This document shows, piece by piece, positions 49,201 to 60,524 of a DNA stretch of 64,000 nt. The stretch comes from Bombus terrestris. Its lineage: Eukaryota > Arthropoda > Insecta > Hymenoptera > Apidae. Each line of letters begins with the position of its first letter. Positions within the stretch are counted from its first letter, which is position 1. The position numbers and the translations under genes were made by a program. A model generated the notes under the pieces. It was not told the origin of the DNA, did not search any database, and saw nothing but the letters and a program-made list of their open reading frames with translations. Location: contig NC_063275.1 in assembly GCF_910591885.1 (NCBI RefSeq), positions 2,778,501 to 2,842,500 of the forward strand, read 5' to 3'.

Positions 49201-52200
49201 ATGCCAGCACTCGAAAGGAGAAGTAGAAAGGGAAGAGACAGCTTTGCGAAGTGGTACTGCTTCGCACGGTACACACCTGCAGCGGTTGCAACGTTATTGT
49301 CGAATTTTTCTCGTACCAGGGATATTTTCACGGATAGAATTTGCGAGGCATTTAAGTTTATTGCTGCTCCATCTAAAACCAGTTGTTCAGAAAAAGAAAT
49401 CACAACGATGATTGTATAGGAAATATGCGTACGTATTTATATTGGTATGAAGTTGATTACGATTGCGAGAGATCCGATATACGATACGAAAGGCAGTTTT
49501 AAAATACGTAATTTTCGAGATAAGTTTGAAATTACGTTACTTCGAAATTATTTAAGTATGAAATCCAGATATTCCTTTCAGATGTTCGTAAAGATATTTT
49601 AACAGATATATCATATAGACGTAAACTTAAAAAATGTGGTGTACCTAACCTTGAAGTTTCTATAAGAAAACAATTAACACGTATTCGGGTGGTACATATT
49701 AAATATCTTTCCAAATCAAATTTTAATAGCAGATAGTACTAAAGTAATTAAGGTAATGTCTGTATTTCTAATGATTAGTTACGTAGTTTCATTATCCTAA
49801 ATTTATAATAAAATACACGTGATTTATAACGAATCATTTCCTTTTTAAGATAATTGATAATTGACGACAAGACAATATTTAGTTTCTGATATTTGTCCGC
49901 CAAATTCAATCATTTCATATACAACCTAATACATATAATGAATTAAATCTACCAATCCACATACATAGTATACGTGTACGTACATACAGTATAATATAAT
50001 AGAGCGAAAATATTAAGGTCAGTATGAAAGGACTTTATGCATAAATGATTCATTATTTTGAACTTGAAAGAAGCCTAACGGGACGGCACAGGGGCAAAGG
50101 AAGTACTGTTCCTTAACGCTCACCGTCAGTTACGTCTTGCCATATTGTTTTATGTGACACTTTCGGTCAATACACGTGTTTATCTTTACGTTGCTGTTTT
50201 GTGCTGAGTCTACAAAGAAATAACCAATCAGACCCACATTCCTTTGCTTGTCATCTTTTCAGCTCTCTATTATACATTTCTCAGTCATAATGCAGCGTTT
50301 GATTTATGTAAAAGCCAATGCGATGGTCCACGGTTCAACTGCTTTTCCAGCAACGGATCTGAGAGCTTTGGCTTCGATCCGAGTCATTGGCGACAGTCGA
50401 GTTACGGTACCCGACATACCGATGTGTTCCACCGAGCACAAGCTACTCTCTCGCGTACATGTTCACATGCAAAGCGATTTATATCCCATACCACCTTCTT
50501 TCCGACCTATCTATCTACGTAAGGTATACACGAACCACGTCGGACGTATACGAAGCTTCGCTTGTGAATTATTCAACGAGCGTCACCTTGAGCGACGACG
50601 TGCAAGCGTAGGCTGCCCTCTGCCTCTGTCTTTTCTTTCCCTTTCGTATAGACCACGTGCGGACAAATTCGTGATGTCTTTTACGATGACTTAGGTAGTG
50701 CGACGCGTCGTGAAGAATATGAATTTCCAACTGCGCCAGTCGGCCATTGTGCCTGGCTTATGAACGTGCCTTAAGTTTCGTCTATTACTGTGCCTTCTCT
50801 TATTCGAAGTTCAGAAAACTTTGATTTGTCGTTGATCGAATATTTATGTCAATATACAGTTGAGGACAAAAATAAGTGGAGAGATAGGTGTCAATGCAGT
50901 TTAATGGAACTATTGGGATATCATTACCACCTAATGACAAAATCCGCAATCACTTAGTTGCTAACCTAATAATATCAGTTCTATATACTTAAGTTTTATT
51001 TACGTATTTCTTTTAGTATATAGATTATTTAACAAATAACTGAAGTTAATATTTACATTCTTGTGTAAACAAATCGTATTTAACAAAACTTCATTGATAC
51101 CTGCTTTCGCTACGTGTCTGCTTATTTTTGTATCCGACTGTATATAGACGGGAAATAAGAGTTTCATACGAAGAGCGACAGTAGAATAAAAATGTCGCTG
51201 ATTGGTTGATTACTGACGCCTCAAGCGACGTCAATCGCACAAGGATGATCATTTTTGGTCGTCCAGGAATCACGGAACTCTTCTCAAGTAGTTTATGAAG
51301 CATTATAATCCTGTAATCTTTCAGTATATCCCTACTCAACAGTATAAAAGGAATCATGATACGAAATGTTACATAATTTTTCTCATGTGCTTTCCATAGG
51401 AATGAATCATAATCGCGTCTTCACATTGAAAATATGCTGGTTAAGTAATTATAAAGTTTATTGAGTGCTCTAATTGCAGCAATATCGTCAATGACTCATT
51501 GGTGGTGAAGGGCTATAATCAGTTAAATAACAGGCAATCAGATTGATCAAATACGTGCAAATTCCTCCCAATCACGGCACGTGAACAATCAAGACCGTAA
51601 CCAGGCCAATTGAAAGATGGATGCAGAAAGTTTCCATATTGGAGAAAGTTCATGTAATATGAATTATAATAAAGTATGGTATGATTTTATTCAACTCTCG
51701 CGTAACTGTTCATACATCTTTCTTTTTTTCTTTGAACAGCTGTTAATGCTTATGTGTTTCTTAGGCTTTTGCTGCGCGGTCACGGATAGTACGAGATATT
51801 AAGCGCCATAAATCCATACATGCAGAAATTACCGACTGGTCTCGCGGCAACAGTTTTTACCGCTGGTTAATAAAATTCAATTATTATCGGGGTAAAAGTT
51901 GTTTTAAAGCGCAACGAACGAAGAGCTGATTATATAGGAAATATTGTTGCTATTATAATCTTTTTCTCCTTGCTATATATAATTAACCAAGTTAAGTTAT
52001 AATAATTTTTTTCTACTTACTCGATGAGGATAAGCCAGATGCCACGTGACGTTAAAGTTACTCCCAGACAGTAAAGTAGTTTTAATATCGCCTGCAACAT
52101 AAAATGAGCGCATTATGCAACATTTCGCGCGCTATTCTATACAAATTTTCACGATCGCTCGTCGCGCGTTAAATTACGTCGAGATACGGAAACTTGTAAT

Positions 52201-55200
52201 TTCTCAGGCTCATCGATTTAGACGAGAGACCTTACGAACAATGAAAAGTTAATATTCATTAGAGTAACGAGACACGATAATTCATTACAATCACCGGAAA
52301 CATGCATGGATACAAGTTCAGCGAAATCTTGCGTGTGAATATCCTTATCCACGCCCAGATAGAAAATAAAAAAAAAAGAAACAGAAAAATCACATCCTTA
52401 TAAGCATTTTCTATTTCTTATTATTTTATGGTGTAATAAATATCTAAGTATGGATGAAGGACTTTATAATACATTGTTCTTATTTTTATTTATATACACT
52501 CTTTATAATTATTATTTATATAACTCTTTATAATACATTATTCTTACATTGTTTCTCCTTTTCAATATATAATACAAATTTAACATATAATTCAAGTATG
52601 GTTAATATTTTATGGATTCGTTTTATTTAATTACAGTACGTACTCCATGTAAGCAATTTGTTTTCGTAAATCATTTTTATCATCAAAAGATTGCAAAAGA
52701 TCAATTATAAGGCGGGAAAGGAAACTAACATGAAGGCGAATATCCGTTTATATCAGTAATTGTATCGGTTGTTATGAAAATGAATTTCAACTCAACCAGC
52801 GATTTCACATTTTCAGTTTGCTTGAAGCTAAGATGCTAATCTACGGTAGTATCGTATCGTATCGAGACTGGGTTTCCGGAAATAATCGAGAGTGGCACGA
52901 TGTACAATTAATTTCCGGAAGCGGACGGGCAGCAGCTCGCGTTCCGCGACCGATCCTTCCTTTTATGGAGTACTACTTTTTTTCCCTACCTGCCACCGAA
53001 AAGAAAGCTCGCGTTCCTCTTGTTGAGAACTAACAGTCAAGTGATTAAATTGTGGAACGACATCGACGCAGCTGTGTCCGATTTGGTGGGATATACAAAA
53101 ATTAATACCCGTGACAGCGTTCACGACACTGTTATGCGTTTATATGTATTCATGTAGGAGTTTGGAAGTACTATCGATCCGAATTAGCACAGATAACTGT
53201 TTAGAGAAGAACGAAATGTTCAAATTTATGCAGGAATAATTTATATGTTGGATGATGTAAAAGTATTGTTAGCATATACTGTGATATTTGTTTAGACTAC
53301 GATGCGTGGGAAAATTATGAAATAACATACTTACAAACAATAGTGCTTTGCTATCTGACCACATATCAATGAAGTATATTTCTAAGAAATCCTAAATACG
53401 TATCTCTTTCCTCTGTTAAATGTACATGTATATCTAACGCATTTCTTCCTTTTAAAGATTCATTTTAGAAAATCAGTTCCAAAAACTGATGAAAGTGGTA
53501 ACCGTCAGTTAACGAAGTAAAATTCCAACCAATTAATAAAGTATTGCTGATAGTAGATAGTTAATAGAATAGTGTTCTCAGTAGGAATAATAAACCGAAA
53601 TCCTTATGATCAGCGCTTTCTACTTTTTTACAACCGAAGCAATTACATAATTTGAATGTCGAATAGAATGATCGATGGTAGAAAGTTGAATAATAAGACC
53701 TGCTTCATTTTTCAGATACAACACGTAATTTGAAATGAACCGGAAGATTGAGTACTATACATATATGCCATCTACAATACCGTAATCAATAGATCAAACC
53801 AGATATTAAGGATCTTTCTACATTTAGAATTCGATAGAAAGACTACCGATAATTTTCTCAAGCCTAGATATACCCTTTTTCCAGCAGTCCTTCTATCCGA
53901 TACGACGCGTGCATTTAAAGTTCACGTATTCCCCGCGACTAAGAAGAAAAAAAGGTACGTGTACGTGCGACTGCAGCGTAGAGGCAAGACGTGGAAGGTA
54001 ATGGCCGAGGTTCGTGTTCCCTTCGTTGCGAGTCGGTGAAAGTCGCTTCGAATCAGACTAGCGGGCTATCCCCACCGGGACGTATCATCGTCGTTAATGT
54101 CGTTTTCCCATAGAACCCTCTTACCACTTCTACCCATCCCTCCTAACTATATCGTCATATTTCATATTGTCAACTGACGACGTCATCGTCCTTGCATTGA
54201 CCGCGAAAATTTCATGCATGCCTTTTTCTGGTCCGTGGATCGTGTGACGCACAGCCGGGCCACAGCATCCGGACAACTCGCTTCGTCAGTAATACTATCG
54301 AATTACCACATTCGTCGTTGTTATTTTTCTACGCAGCACGACACGATGCGCTGCACAGTTTCAGATTTCACGAACTTGCTTTCTCTATACGTTGGGGTGC
54401 GATTTGTTTCTCCTCAGTTTGTTTGTTTGTTTGTTACAGCGGACAGGTCAAAGTTTCAAAGAAAGGGACATGGTGTGTTTCCAATGATACCCTACGATTC
54501 TCTTTTTTGCAGTTGTCTGCCGTTTCGAGCCTTTGTCAGGAGATCAGAATCTTTGGTCGGGTTACATGTTTCCTGGCTAGACAGGATTAACTTCTTTTTG
54601 AAGTGTTTATTGCAAAATGATATATTATTATGCCATTCAGTAATTTGTGTCATAAACTGATAATTGTACTCTTCGCGTAATAGGTAATTCTCTTATAAAT
54701 ACTGAGATCACTTCCTTAGGTATGATATAAAATATGATACTGTTTTATTTTATTGCATGGTTATCTACAACAAAGATTACACGACTGTATTTAAACTCAA
54801 TCGTGAAAATACTTTTAAATAACTCTAATTGGCTAATTAATTTCAGAATCTTAACAAGCTGCTATCAGTCTACCAACTGTTACACCATTCTAATGATACA
54901 CCAATTTAACTTCGCAATAAACTAATATCTCCACTATAACTAATCCAAGAAGGTAAACCAATCTGTCATATTATATTTCATACTACAAAAATACACCTTC
55001 ACGTTATTCTCTTCTTGTTAGTATAGCCATAAATTGCAGGTATCTACATACTTCACAAATTCAGTTATTCATTTGCAGGCTATCACTATATGATAATTGT
55101 GCAACGAAAGGAAATACTCACCACGAGGCATTCCACATGGACCAGGTGTCCTGGCATTGTCCAGAAAATCCAAGTCATATTTCCTCGCCTGTGGAAAAGT

Positions 55201-55296
55201 CAAGGCGACGTGTCCTTGCACTTCTCTGAATGATACCACTGCTAATACCAGTAGAATCAGTCCTGACATAATCACGGAACACGTATTCGATGACAT
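40278..55296 (-). CDS. CG14681: DOMON domain protein, CG14681-like: histidine-brace-like, EGF-like, two DOMON, SEA-like, transmembrane
   Basis: Sixteen coding exons in transcript order: 55296-55122, 52091-52021, 47624-47527, 47443-47320, 47155-46924, 46709-46251, 46160-46116, 45911-45234, 44546-44121, 43995-43847, 43772-43695, 43523-43181, 42987-42783, 42708-42518, 42111-41939, 40715-40278; all phases agree, 1294 aa. Signal peptide 1-28, then His29 (HVALTFPQARKYD). Residues 29-156 resemble LPMO-like copper domains (see findings). EGF-like Cys-rich region 163-234. First DOMON 237-770 is split by a Glu-Pro linker; second DOMON about 790-955 (WTGVGFSDDEKM, TDAVLGW). SEA-like 967-1090. Membrane helix 1117-1136, then basic RSSRRRATK and a Pro/Tyr-rich tail. 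Resembles the Drosophila protein known as DOMON domain-containing CG14681; its biological role is unknown to me. The exon-9 acceptor could instead lie 15 bp upstream, also in frame. Confidence 0.88.
41025..41102 (-). CDS. CG14681: possible cassette exon in the DOMON gene tail
   Basis: 78 bp between an acceptor (CTAATCCCAG) and a strong donor (CCAG|GTATTT), phase 0 at both ends, so it could be included between exons 41939 and 40715 and add 26 residues (LVELHPLYTIGALIIIR...). The peptide is oddly hydrophobic for a cytoplasmic tail. A second frame through the same bases (RTSPSVYNRRANYYSSYARL) looks more protein-like but does not fit the neighbouring phases. Uncertain. Confidence 0.3.
45234..46160 (-). 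CDS. CG14681: Glu-Pro repeat linker exons of the DOMON gene
   Basis: Exons 46160-46116 (45 bp, GRKKRSPESTGISVN) and 45911-45234 (678 bp) are both phase 1-1. The longer one encodes dozens of SEPEPK / SEPEPS units with a central non-repetitive patch (ISHPEPISQ, KSRSRME). It is strongly acidic and expected to be disordered and extended. The preceding exon already contains a shorter EP run. Because both exons are symmetric they can be skipped singly or together. The Gly-Ser-rich frames on the plus strand are antisense shadows of these repeats. Confidence 0.85.
48782..48972. mobile_element. 200-bp MITE family A, copy 6
   Basis: Left end TAGATTGCGGATTTTTATAT and right end ATGCATAGAAATCCGCAGTT are inverted repeats (GCGGATTTTTAT against ATAGAAATCCGC). 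The interior is diverged but retains AAACCCAAAGTAGA, TTAGTAGATGACAA and AGATTTCTATTTC. Confidence 0.75.
50855..51142. mobile_element. 288-bp MITE with CAGTTGAGGAC-type ends
   Basis: Left end CAGTTGAGGACAAAAATAAG and right end CTTATTTTTGTATCCGACTG are inverted repeats (16 of 20 positions), each bounded by TA, as in Tc1/mariner transposition. The interior has no long frame. The termini are intact enough that a related autonomous transposon may still exist elsewhere in the genome. Confidence 0.8.
52092..55121 (-). other. DOMON gene intron 1
   Basis: About 3 kb without a supported exon. Less AT-rich patches at 52830-53040 and 53900-54620 contain overlapping short frames on the plus strand but no splice pattern or domain. 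Confidence 0.6.
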
Positions 55297-55475
55297 TTTC
55301 AAGATTAAACGTGCCGGTACGCTCACAACCTCGACGTTTTCCTTGAATTCCACGCGGCTGGTCCCTCTGAGAATTTTCCTCTCGCACTCCTAAGACCCTC
55401 CAGCTGATTTTTCCTGACGCTCGGCATGGGCACCCCTCGTTGATTAACTCCTTCCGCCTCGGTGAGGCCAATAAT
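55297..55475 (-). promoter_or_regulatory. 5' UTR part of the DOMON first coding exon
   Basis: On the minus strand CTCTGTTTTCAG ends at 55476, a good splice acceptor, so the exon probably runs 55475-55122 and its first 179 bases are untranslated. An in-frame Met at 55353 would add 19 residues (MEFKENVEVVSVPARLILK) before the signal peptide; the Met at 55296 is preferred because it places the hydrophobic core correctly. A non-coding first exon and the promoter must then lie further right, perhaps in the CpG-rich block around 61.5-62.0 kb. Confidence 0.55.
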
Positions 55476-58400
55476 CTGAAAACAGAGAGGAATTTCTTGG
55501 TTTGTTTGTCGATTTTGTTAAACATTTCACTTTTATCAACAAGTACGAGTACGGAAGTTTCAACAACGTAATTTTTTTCATCGGTTGTTTAGCTTTATAA
55601 CGCTAGGCTACGTTAAAAGTTAGAGCCCCTTATGGGTATATCAGTATATGCGAAGTCAAGGCCAGTTTTTGAAGCTCGTGCAAACTTGTTCCTCGACAGC
55701 TTGATAGGCCAATATCGAATAAATTACTACGCGATACTGCATTCCATGTAAATTAACTACTATCACAGAAAGTACCAATATCAAAATTTTTGTTGTCCAA
55801 ATGTGTATTTTTAGAAGTGGTAATTTCATATTAATTAATGGTTTCAGTAAATAGTTTTTAAGAAGATACTTGTAGATAACAAGATTTACGTAATTAATTC
55901 GTTTGAAAGGTAAGTGGAAGATCGAGACAAGCAGTTTTTGGAAGTTTACATTAAAAATCAGTAATTTCTTTTAAAAGAAATGGTAATTATATTCCCACTT
56001 ACTAAAAACATACATGTGAGCTTTCTGAAGCGTGCAATCACCGAAAGGTTAAATTTTATTGAGCTAATCTTATAATTAATATAACTTTAGAAGATTAAAT
56101 TTTATTAATCTTTCGTTTCCTAAATAAAAATTTGTAAATTATAATTTTTTAATTCAGTTATTATATTAATCTTTTTTTCTAATATGAATAGTAGGAAGTG
56201 TTATTTTTCTAAAATAAAGATAGATATGATTTGTATACTATGCTTTATATTGAAACTACTGCTTTTTCAGAAAAAAAGCTAAACCAACGAGAGAGTTAAT
56301 TTGTTGTCGTAAATTACACGATCATAAACCAGGAACATAAATTCCGACGATTTGATGATCAGTACCGTGGTAGAATATTTATCTTTCGCGCATTCATCAT
56401 CACGTAGGAATGTGTTAACCTTTGCCTCTATCTCAAATGATATAATAACAAGAATCAACGAGGAACCGGTAGATCGAATTGCAACGTGTCAAATGGAACG
56501 TGTCATTTTCTCTGTTTGTGCTTCCTTTTTTCGAAAACATCGTGATTAAGTGGAAAACCGCAAATAACCCATGATTGTTACAGAAAAGAATAACGGTTCC
56601 CGATTGGAAGAACGAATCGTGAATTCGCACGCAAAATCTTTCTCTCTTTCTATCTCTTTCACTCTAATGGGAAAGGACTTAAGCGTGTAAGATAGACAAG
56701 GACAGAAGATATGAGCGCGCTCAGACGATAAAAAATGGCGGCACAAGTTCCTGCAGGCAGAACAAACCAGGGACAAAGAATAACAGTTTTTAAATTTTTA
56801 CGAAAAATTTCAATGAAATAGAGTTAGACTATTGTTTAAATTAGTGTTATTTGTATTGAGGACAGTGATCACTAAATTTTAAAGAGATTTTTCAAGAAAT
56901 TAGATGATCAAAAGGTATTAATTTTTAAATGTCTGGTTACGAATACGTAACCATTATATATGACTAAAACTTTTGTATGGTTAATCATTATCGATATTGA
57001 AAATTAATTCAATATTACCAACGGTAAAAGAAATTGTTGGTTAATGGCAATTAATATTGGTAAAGTATAGTTTTTGATTAGTATCAATCACTATTATCGA
57101 TGTTGAAAAATTCTTTTTGGTTACTTTCGATCATGAACAATTTTTATTAACATTACTGGTAATTAGAATCTAAGATTAATGGGAAAATTGATTAGTCGAA
57201 AGTAATAAAAGAAAATTTCTTCGACGTCGATAATGGTTATTTATAATCAAGGAAATAGTGTAATTACCTATAATGATTTTTATAATTGAAATTATTTAAA
57301 ATAAAATATGAAATCCTATATAATAATCTTTTTAATTCAAGTTACAGCAGTGATAGTTCCTGGAATAAATATAGAAGTATCTCGAGGTTCCTTCGAATAT
57401 AAGGAAAAGAAATATAAGGAATCTCGAGGAACAAAGGAGGAAGCGTGAACTCGAATAGCCAGTTGTGAGAAACGAAGGGACAAAGACGAAGGACACGTGC
57501 ACATTGCGCATCGAGATAAATGGAAGAAACAATTATAAGGAGCTGTCGAGCGAGGTGTACGAAACTTAACGAGCCGAGGACATAACCTTCTCGAAAAATT
57601 GAGCCACAAAGAGATATCATTTCCCTAGACTAATTTTGTAACAAGATAATAACAAGACAATAAAATGAAGATAAAAATATTTGTATGCAGATGATGAAAA
57701 TTTTTAGCAACGACGCAATAAATGGTAATCGCAGCTATAACCAAATTATGTTGGGCAATAACATTTTGTTTAATGCGTTTCCTGCCATTTTTAGGTTTCA
57801 AAGTGAGTATGTAAATCATTCTAGTGAAACGAACTAGACATCGATGAATCATCATTAACAAAAGCATTGTCGATTGATGAGAGATCAAAGCATATTAAGT
57901 ACTTAATTGAATTTCAATTTAGAATGTCTCGAATATATAACCCATTTTTTTATTATATATTTATATTATAATCTTTGAACTTTAAAAATAGTGTTTTCTA
58001 ATTCTACTTGTCAAAAACTCAAATAAAAAATCGCAAATTCGGTACGTCTTAAATCTGAGTTCATAAATTACGATAAAAAAGTATAGTTGAAACATGTACT
58101 AAGAAGTATGTATTACGAAAAACACCATAAAAAGATAAACTAAGAGCACCTGTAAGCTAATGAAAATCAATATATTCGTTAAGGATTACGACAACCGTTT
58201 CTACGCACATTGCAACACTCGGGAGCGGATCTCCTTCTGAGGAATCTCAATGTAGCCTCAGCGTGGCCTCAGAATGGCCTCAGGATGGCCTCACCGGCGA
58301 AGTACGCAGCTCCTACTTGGAAGGTGCAATTCACTCACAGAGATGAGCGCTGCTAGTGGGAGGATACGACATTGGAGAAGGGAAGAGGAAGGAGGGTTCA

Positions 58401-58608
58401 AAAGGAATGGGAGGAAACCGACTTGCAAAACTCGCGTATGGGATATTTTTTTCTCGCCTCGTGGAAACCTGACATTCTGCGGAATCTCGATCTCCAACGC
58501 GATTTTTCATTTGTTTTTAAACGATTCGCGGCCGTTATGCAATCGCGAATAGCGTAAGGTATACGCGTCTCGTTGTTCAATGGAACCCACCTTTATTTTC
58601 TGTTTCAG
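55476..58608. other. intergenic or 5' intronic DNA
   Basis: AT-rich. Probably part of the first intron of the DOMON gene's transcript. The three overlapping minus-strand frames at 57332-57620 arise because a GA-rich stretch lacks stops on that side; no domain is seen. Confidence 0.55.
58251..58294 (+). repeat. 11-bp minisatellite, GGCCTCA core
   Basis: Four units of an 11-bp period ending GCCTCA (TGTAGCCTCA, GCGTGGCCTCA, GAATGGCCTCA, GGATGGCCTCA). It overlaps a possible coding start but the reading frame is not supported. Confidence 0.85.
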
Positions 58609-59260
58609 ATCCGGAGTCTACGAATTCCGACATTGGCAAAAATAGAAATTATCTCATCACAGGTAGAGCTCACGGGTTGCTTTCGAAATTTGTTGATCAT
58701 TAATTCCGAGAAACCAACGGTTCTTGGGATCTTTGGAACATGCTAATGGTGACTTGTATGACTCGGCATTCCATTCGTGTTTTCGTAAACATGAATGCTA
58801 TTTGGCGAGCTGAGGATCATGGTGATGTTTCAAAAGAATTTGCATTTAGTTACACATCTTGACTCTATAAAGTATTATCCTACCATATTTAGTTCTAGAA
58901 TTAACGAAGGTACAATTTTATTCTTTGTCGCAATACGTTTTCATAATATAAACAAATATAACATGAATCTTTGTATTGATAAAAGCAGAGCAGAATTTTA
59001 TAAAAGAGACAATGAACTGACTTACATCACTATGTTCCTCTATAACCAACCATTTTATAATATTAATGTAATATATATAAATATTACAACTTATTATACT
59101 TAAATGTTTATGTTGGAAGGTGAAATTGATAATTGATACATCGAGTTATTGAATCTTTTTAGGTACATATTTAGTCATGATGAAGGAAGGATTGATTAAC
59201 ATTCCAGTTGATGGTACGGTGATCTCAATCGGTGCCGATGAACAGCTCACTTGTGCGTAA
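58609..59260 (+). CDS. two 3'-terminal exons of an unassigned plus-strand gene
   Basis: Exon 58609-58662 (54 bp) follows a strong acceptor (TTATTTTCTGTTTCAG) and ends ACAG|GTAGAG; exon 59163-59260 follows GAATCTTTTTAG. Both introns are phase 1, and the joined frame reads DPESTNSDIGKNRNYLITG then TYLVMMKEGLINIPVDG and ISIGADEQLTCA before TAA at 59258. Splice quality and phase agreement are good, but I found no upstream exon ending in phase 1 and recognise no family. It could be the end of a small gene, a lineage-specific peptide or a non-coding transcript. Confidence 0.35.
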
Positions 59261-60524
59261 AGTTTTGACTTGTGTAGCCATCGAATGCAGGAAGGTGAGG
59301 TAAGAACAGAATCATGAAGCCAGAAGACTCATGAAGGGAAAGGAGGCAGATACGTAGGGAAAACGATCCATGGACGGCTCGTGGAAAACGAGTTGACATT
59401 CCAGTGAACACCGATGACGTTGTCCTTAACTATGATGTAGTCTCTCTTTTACTGGTTTGCGATCTAAATGCCGTCGATCGATCTCATGTGCTCTTGAGAA
59501 ATTTTTTTTAGCTCTTTGGAAAAACTTACGAATTGATGAGAAAATATTGAATATACCTTAATTGGTGTGTAATCATGATAAAAAAATCTGGTATAAAGGA
59601 GATTAAAACAAATTTTGTTTCAAATTCCCAAGTAAACGAAAACATAAATTAAAAATGTTATAAATTATGGATGATAATTAATATGGCAATTGAAAGAGGA
59701 ATTTTTATCGAGGCTAGCTGGAACGTTTCGGAATTCTAAAACATATACAGTAGATTTTTCGCTAACAAGAACTGTAAACACTATATTTTTCTAGCGAGGT
59801 AACTGCGTAGTCAACAATTTGCGCAGCTAAACTTTCTCAAATTCCTGTGTTTACATTCTGCGATCCTACGTGATCTCACGGCTGCATATTGTTTCGCTAG
59901 TCTCTTCTTAAGACCGTGGAAGCAGTGGAGAAAATTGTGTGACGTGCAAGCGATAAATGCTCTGACAGCTACAAAACTAAATTGTACTTGAATGCAAGTG
60001 TATACCTATTTAATTGCATCAAATTAATCTTCCAAGAAATCACTCACAATTCTGTTTACAATCGTACAAAACTATACATAAGTAAGAAAAAAAGAAATAG
60101 TTGAAAGAAGAATCAAATATGGATGGTTGTAAAACTTATATGTACAAAATTTTGATAAACCGTGGAATGCCAAAACAGGTCAAGCGAAACAAAAAAACAA
60201 TAGCAAAACCTATAGCAGGAGAAGAAATATTTCTCGGATTACTCCAGAGAAAATGGTAGCGTTTCTAAGTATGTACGTCGCAGTGACTGATCGTTCTCAT
60301 TGATGCGAGATCTCTCGAGAGAGAGCAAGAAAAGAAAATTCGTGGCGCGATCGCGGGAGTAAGCGAAACTACGGAGTTATAAAGAGTACACCATCGCGCC
60401 ATTCTCCTTGACGTGCCTTAGAAAACAAGCTACGGTTCCAGCGGACACTCATTCAGTTTTTGTTTCGTTCTCACTGTCTAGTCGCGTTTTCACCTGGGAA
60501 GATATTACGCGATCCGACAGTATT
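59261..60524. other. no supported gene
   Basis: Mixed sequence. A short GC-richer, CpG-containing stretch at 60290-60520 includes TATAAAG (60379-60385) and a TCAGT initiator-like motif near 60451, about 70 bp apart, which is too far for a classic TATA/Inr pair but could be a promoter for the next entry. Confidence 0.4.

Larger units (their letters stand above)
47625..52020 (-). other. DOMON gene intron 2
   Basis: Holds a (GA)n tract at 48170-48191, MITE family A copy 6 (48782), moderately GC-rich patches at 49060-49420 and 50240-50700, and a further MITE (50855). No exon supported. The plus-strand frame 50248-50694 (148 aa) has no recognisable domain. Confidence 0.6.

Noticed and set aside
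49004..49419. Overlapping frames on both strands in the DOMON intron
   Set aside because: Considered as a transposon or retroelement remnant, but no motif of reverse transcriptase or transposase is visible and the two strands are equally open.
50248..50694. 148-codon plus-strand frame in the DOMON intron
   Set aside because: Two other frames are open over the same GC-richer stretch, there is no domain or signal, and composition explains the absence of stops.
57332..57620. Three overlapping minus-strand frames
   Set aside because: All three frames lack stops because the plus strand is GA-rich; no protein family is seen.
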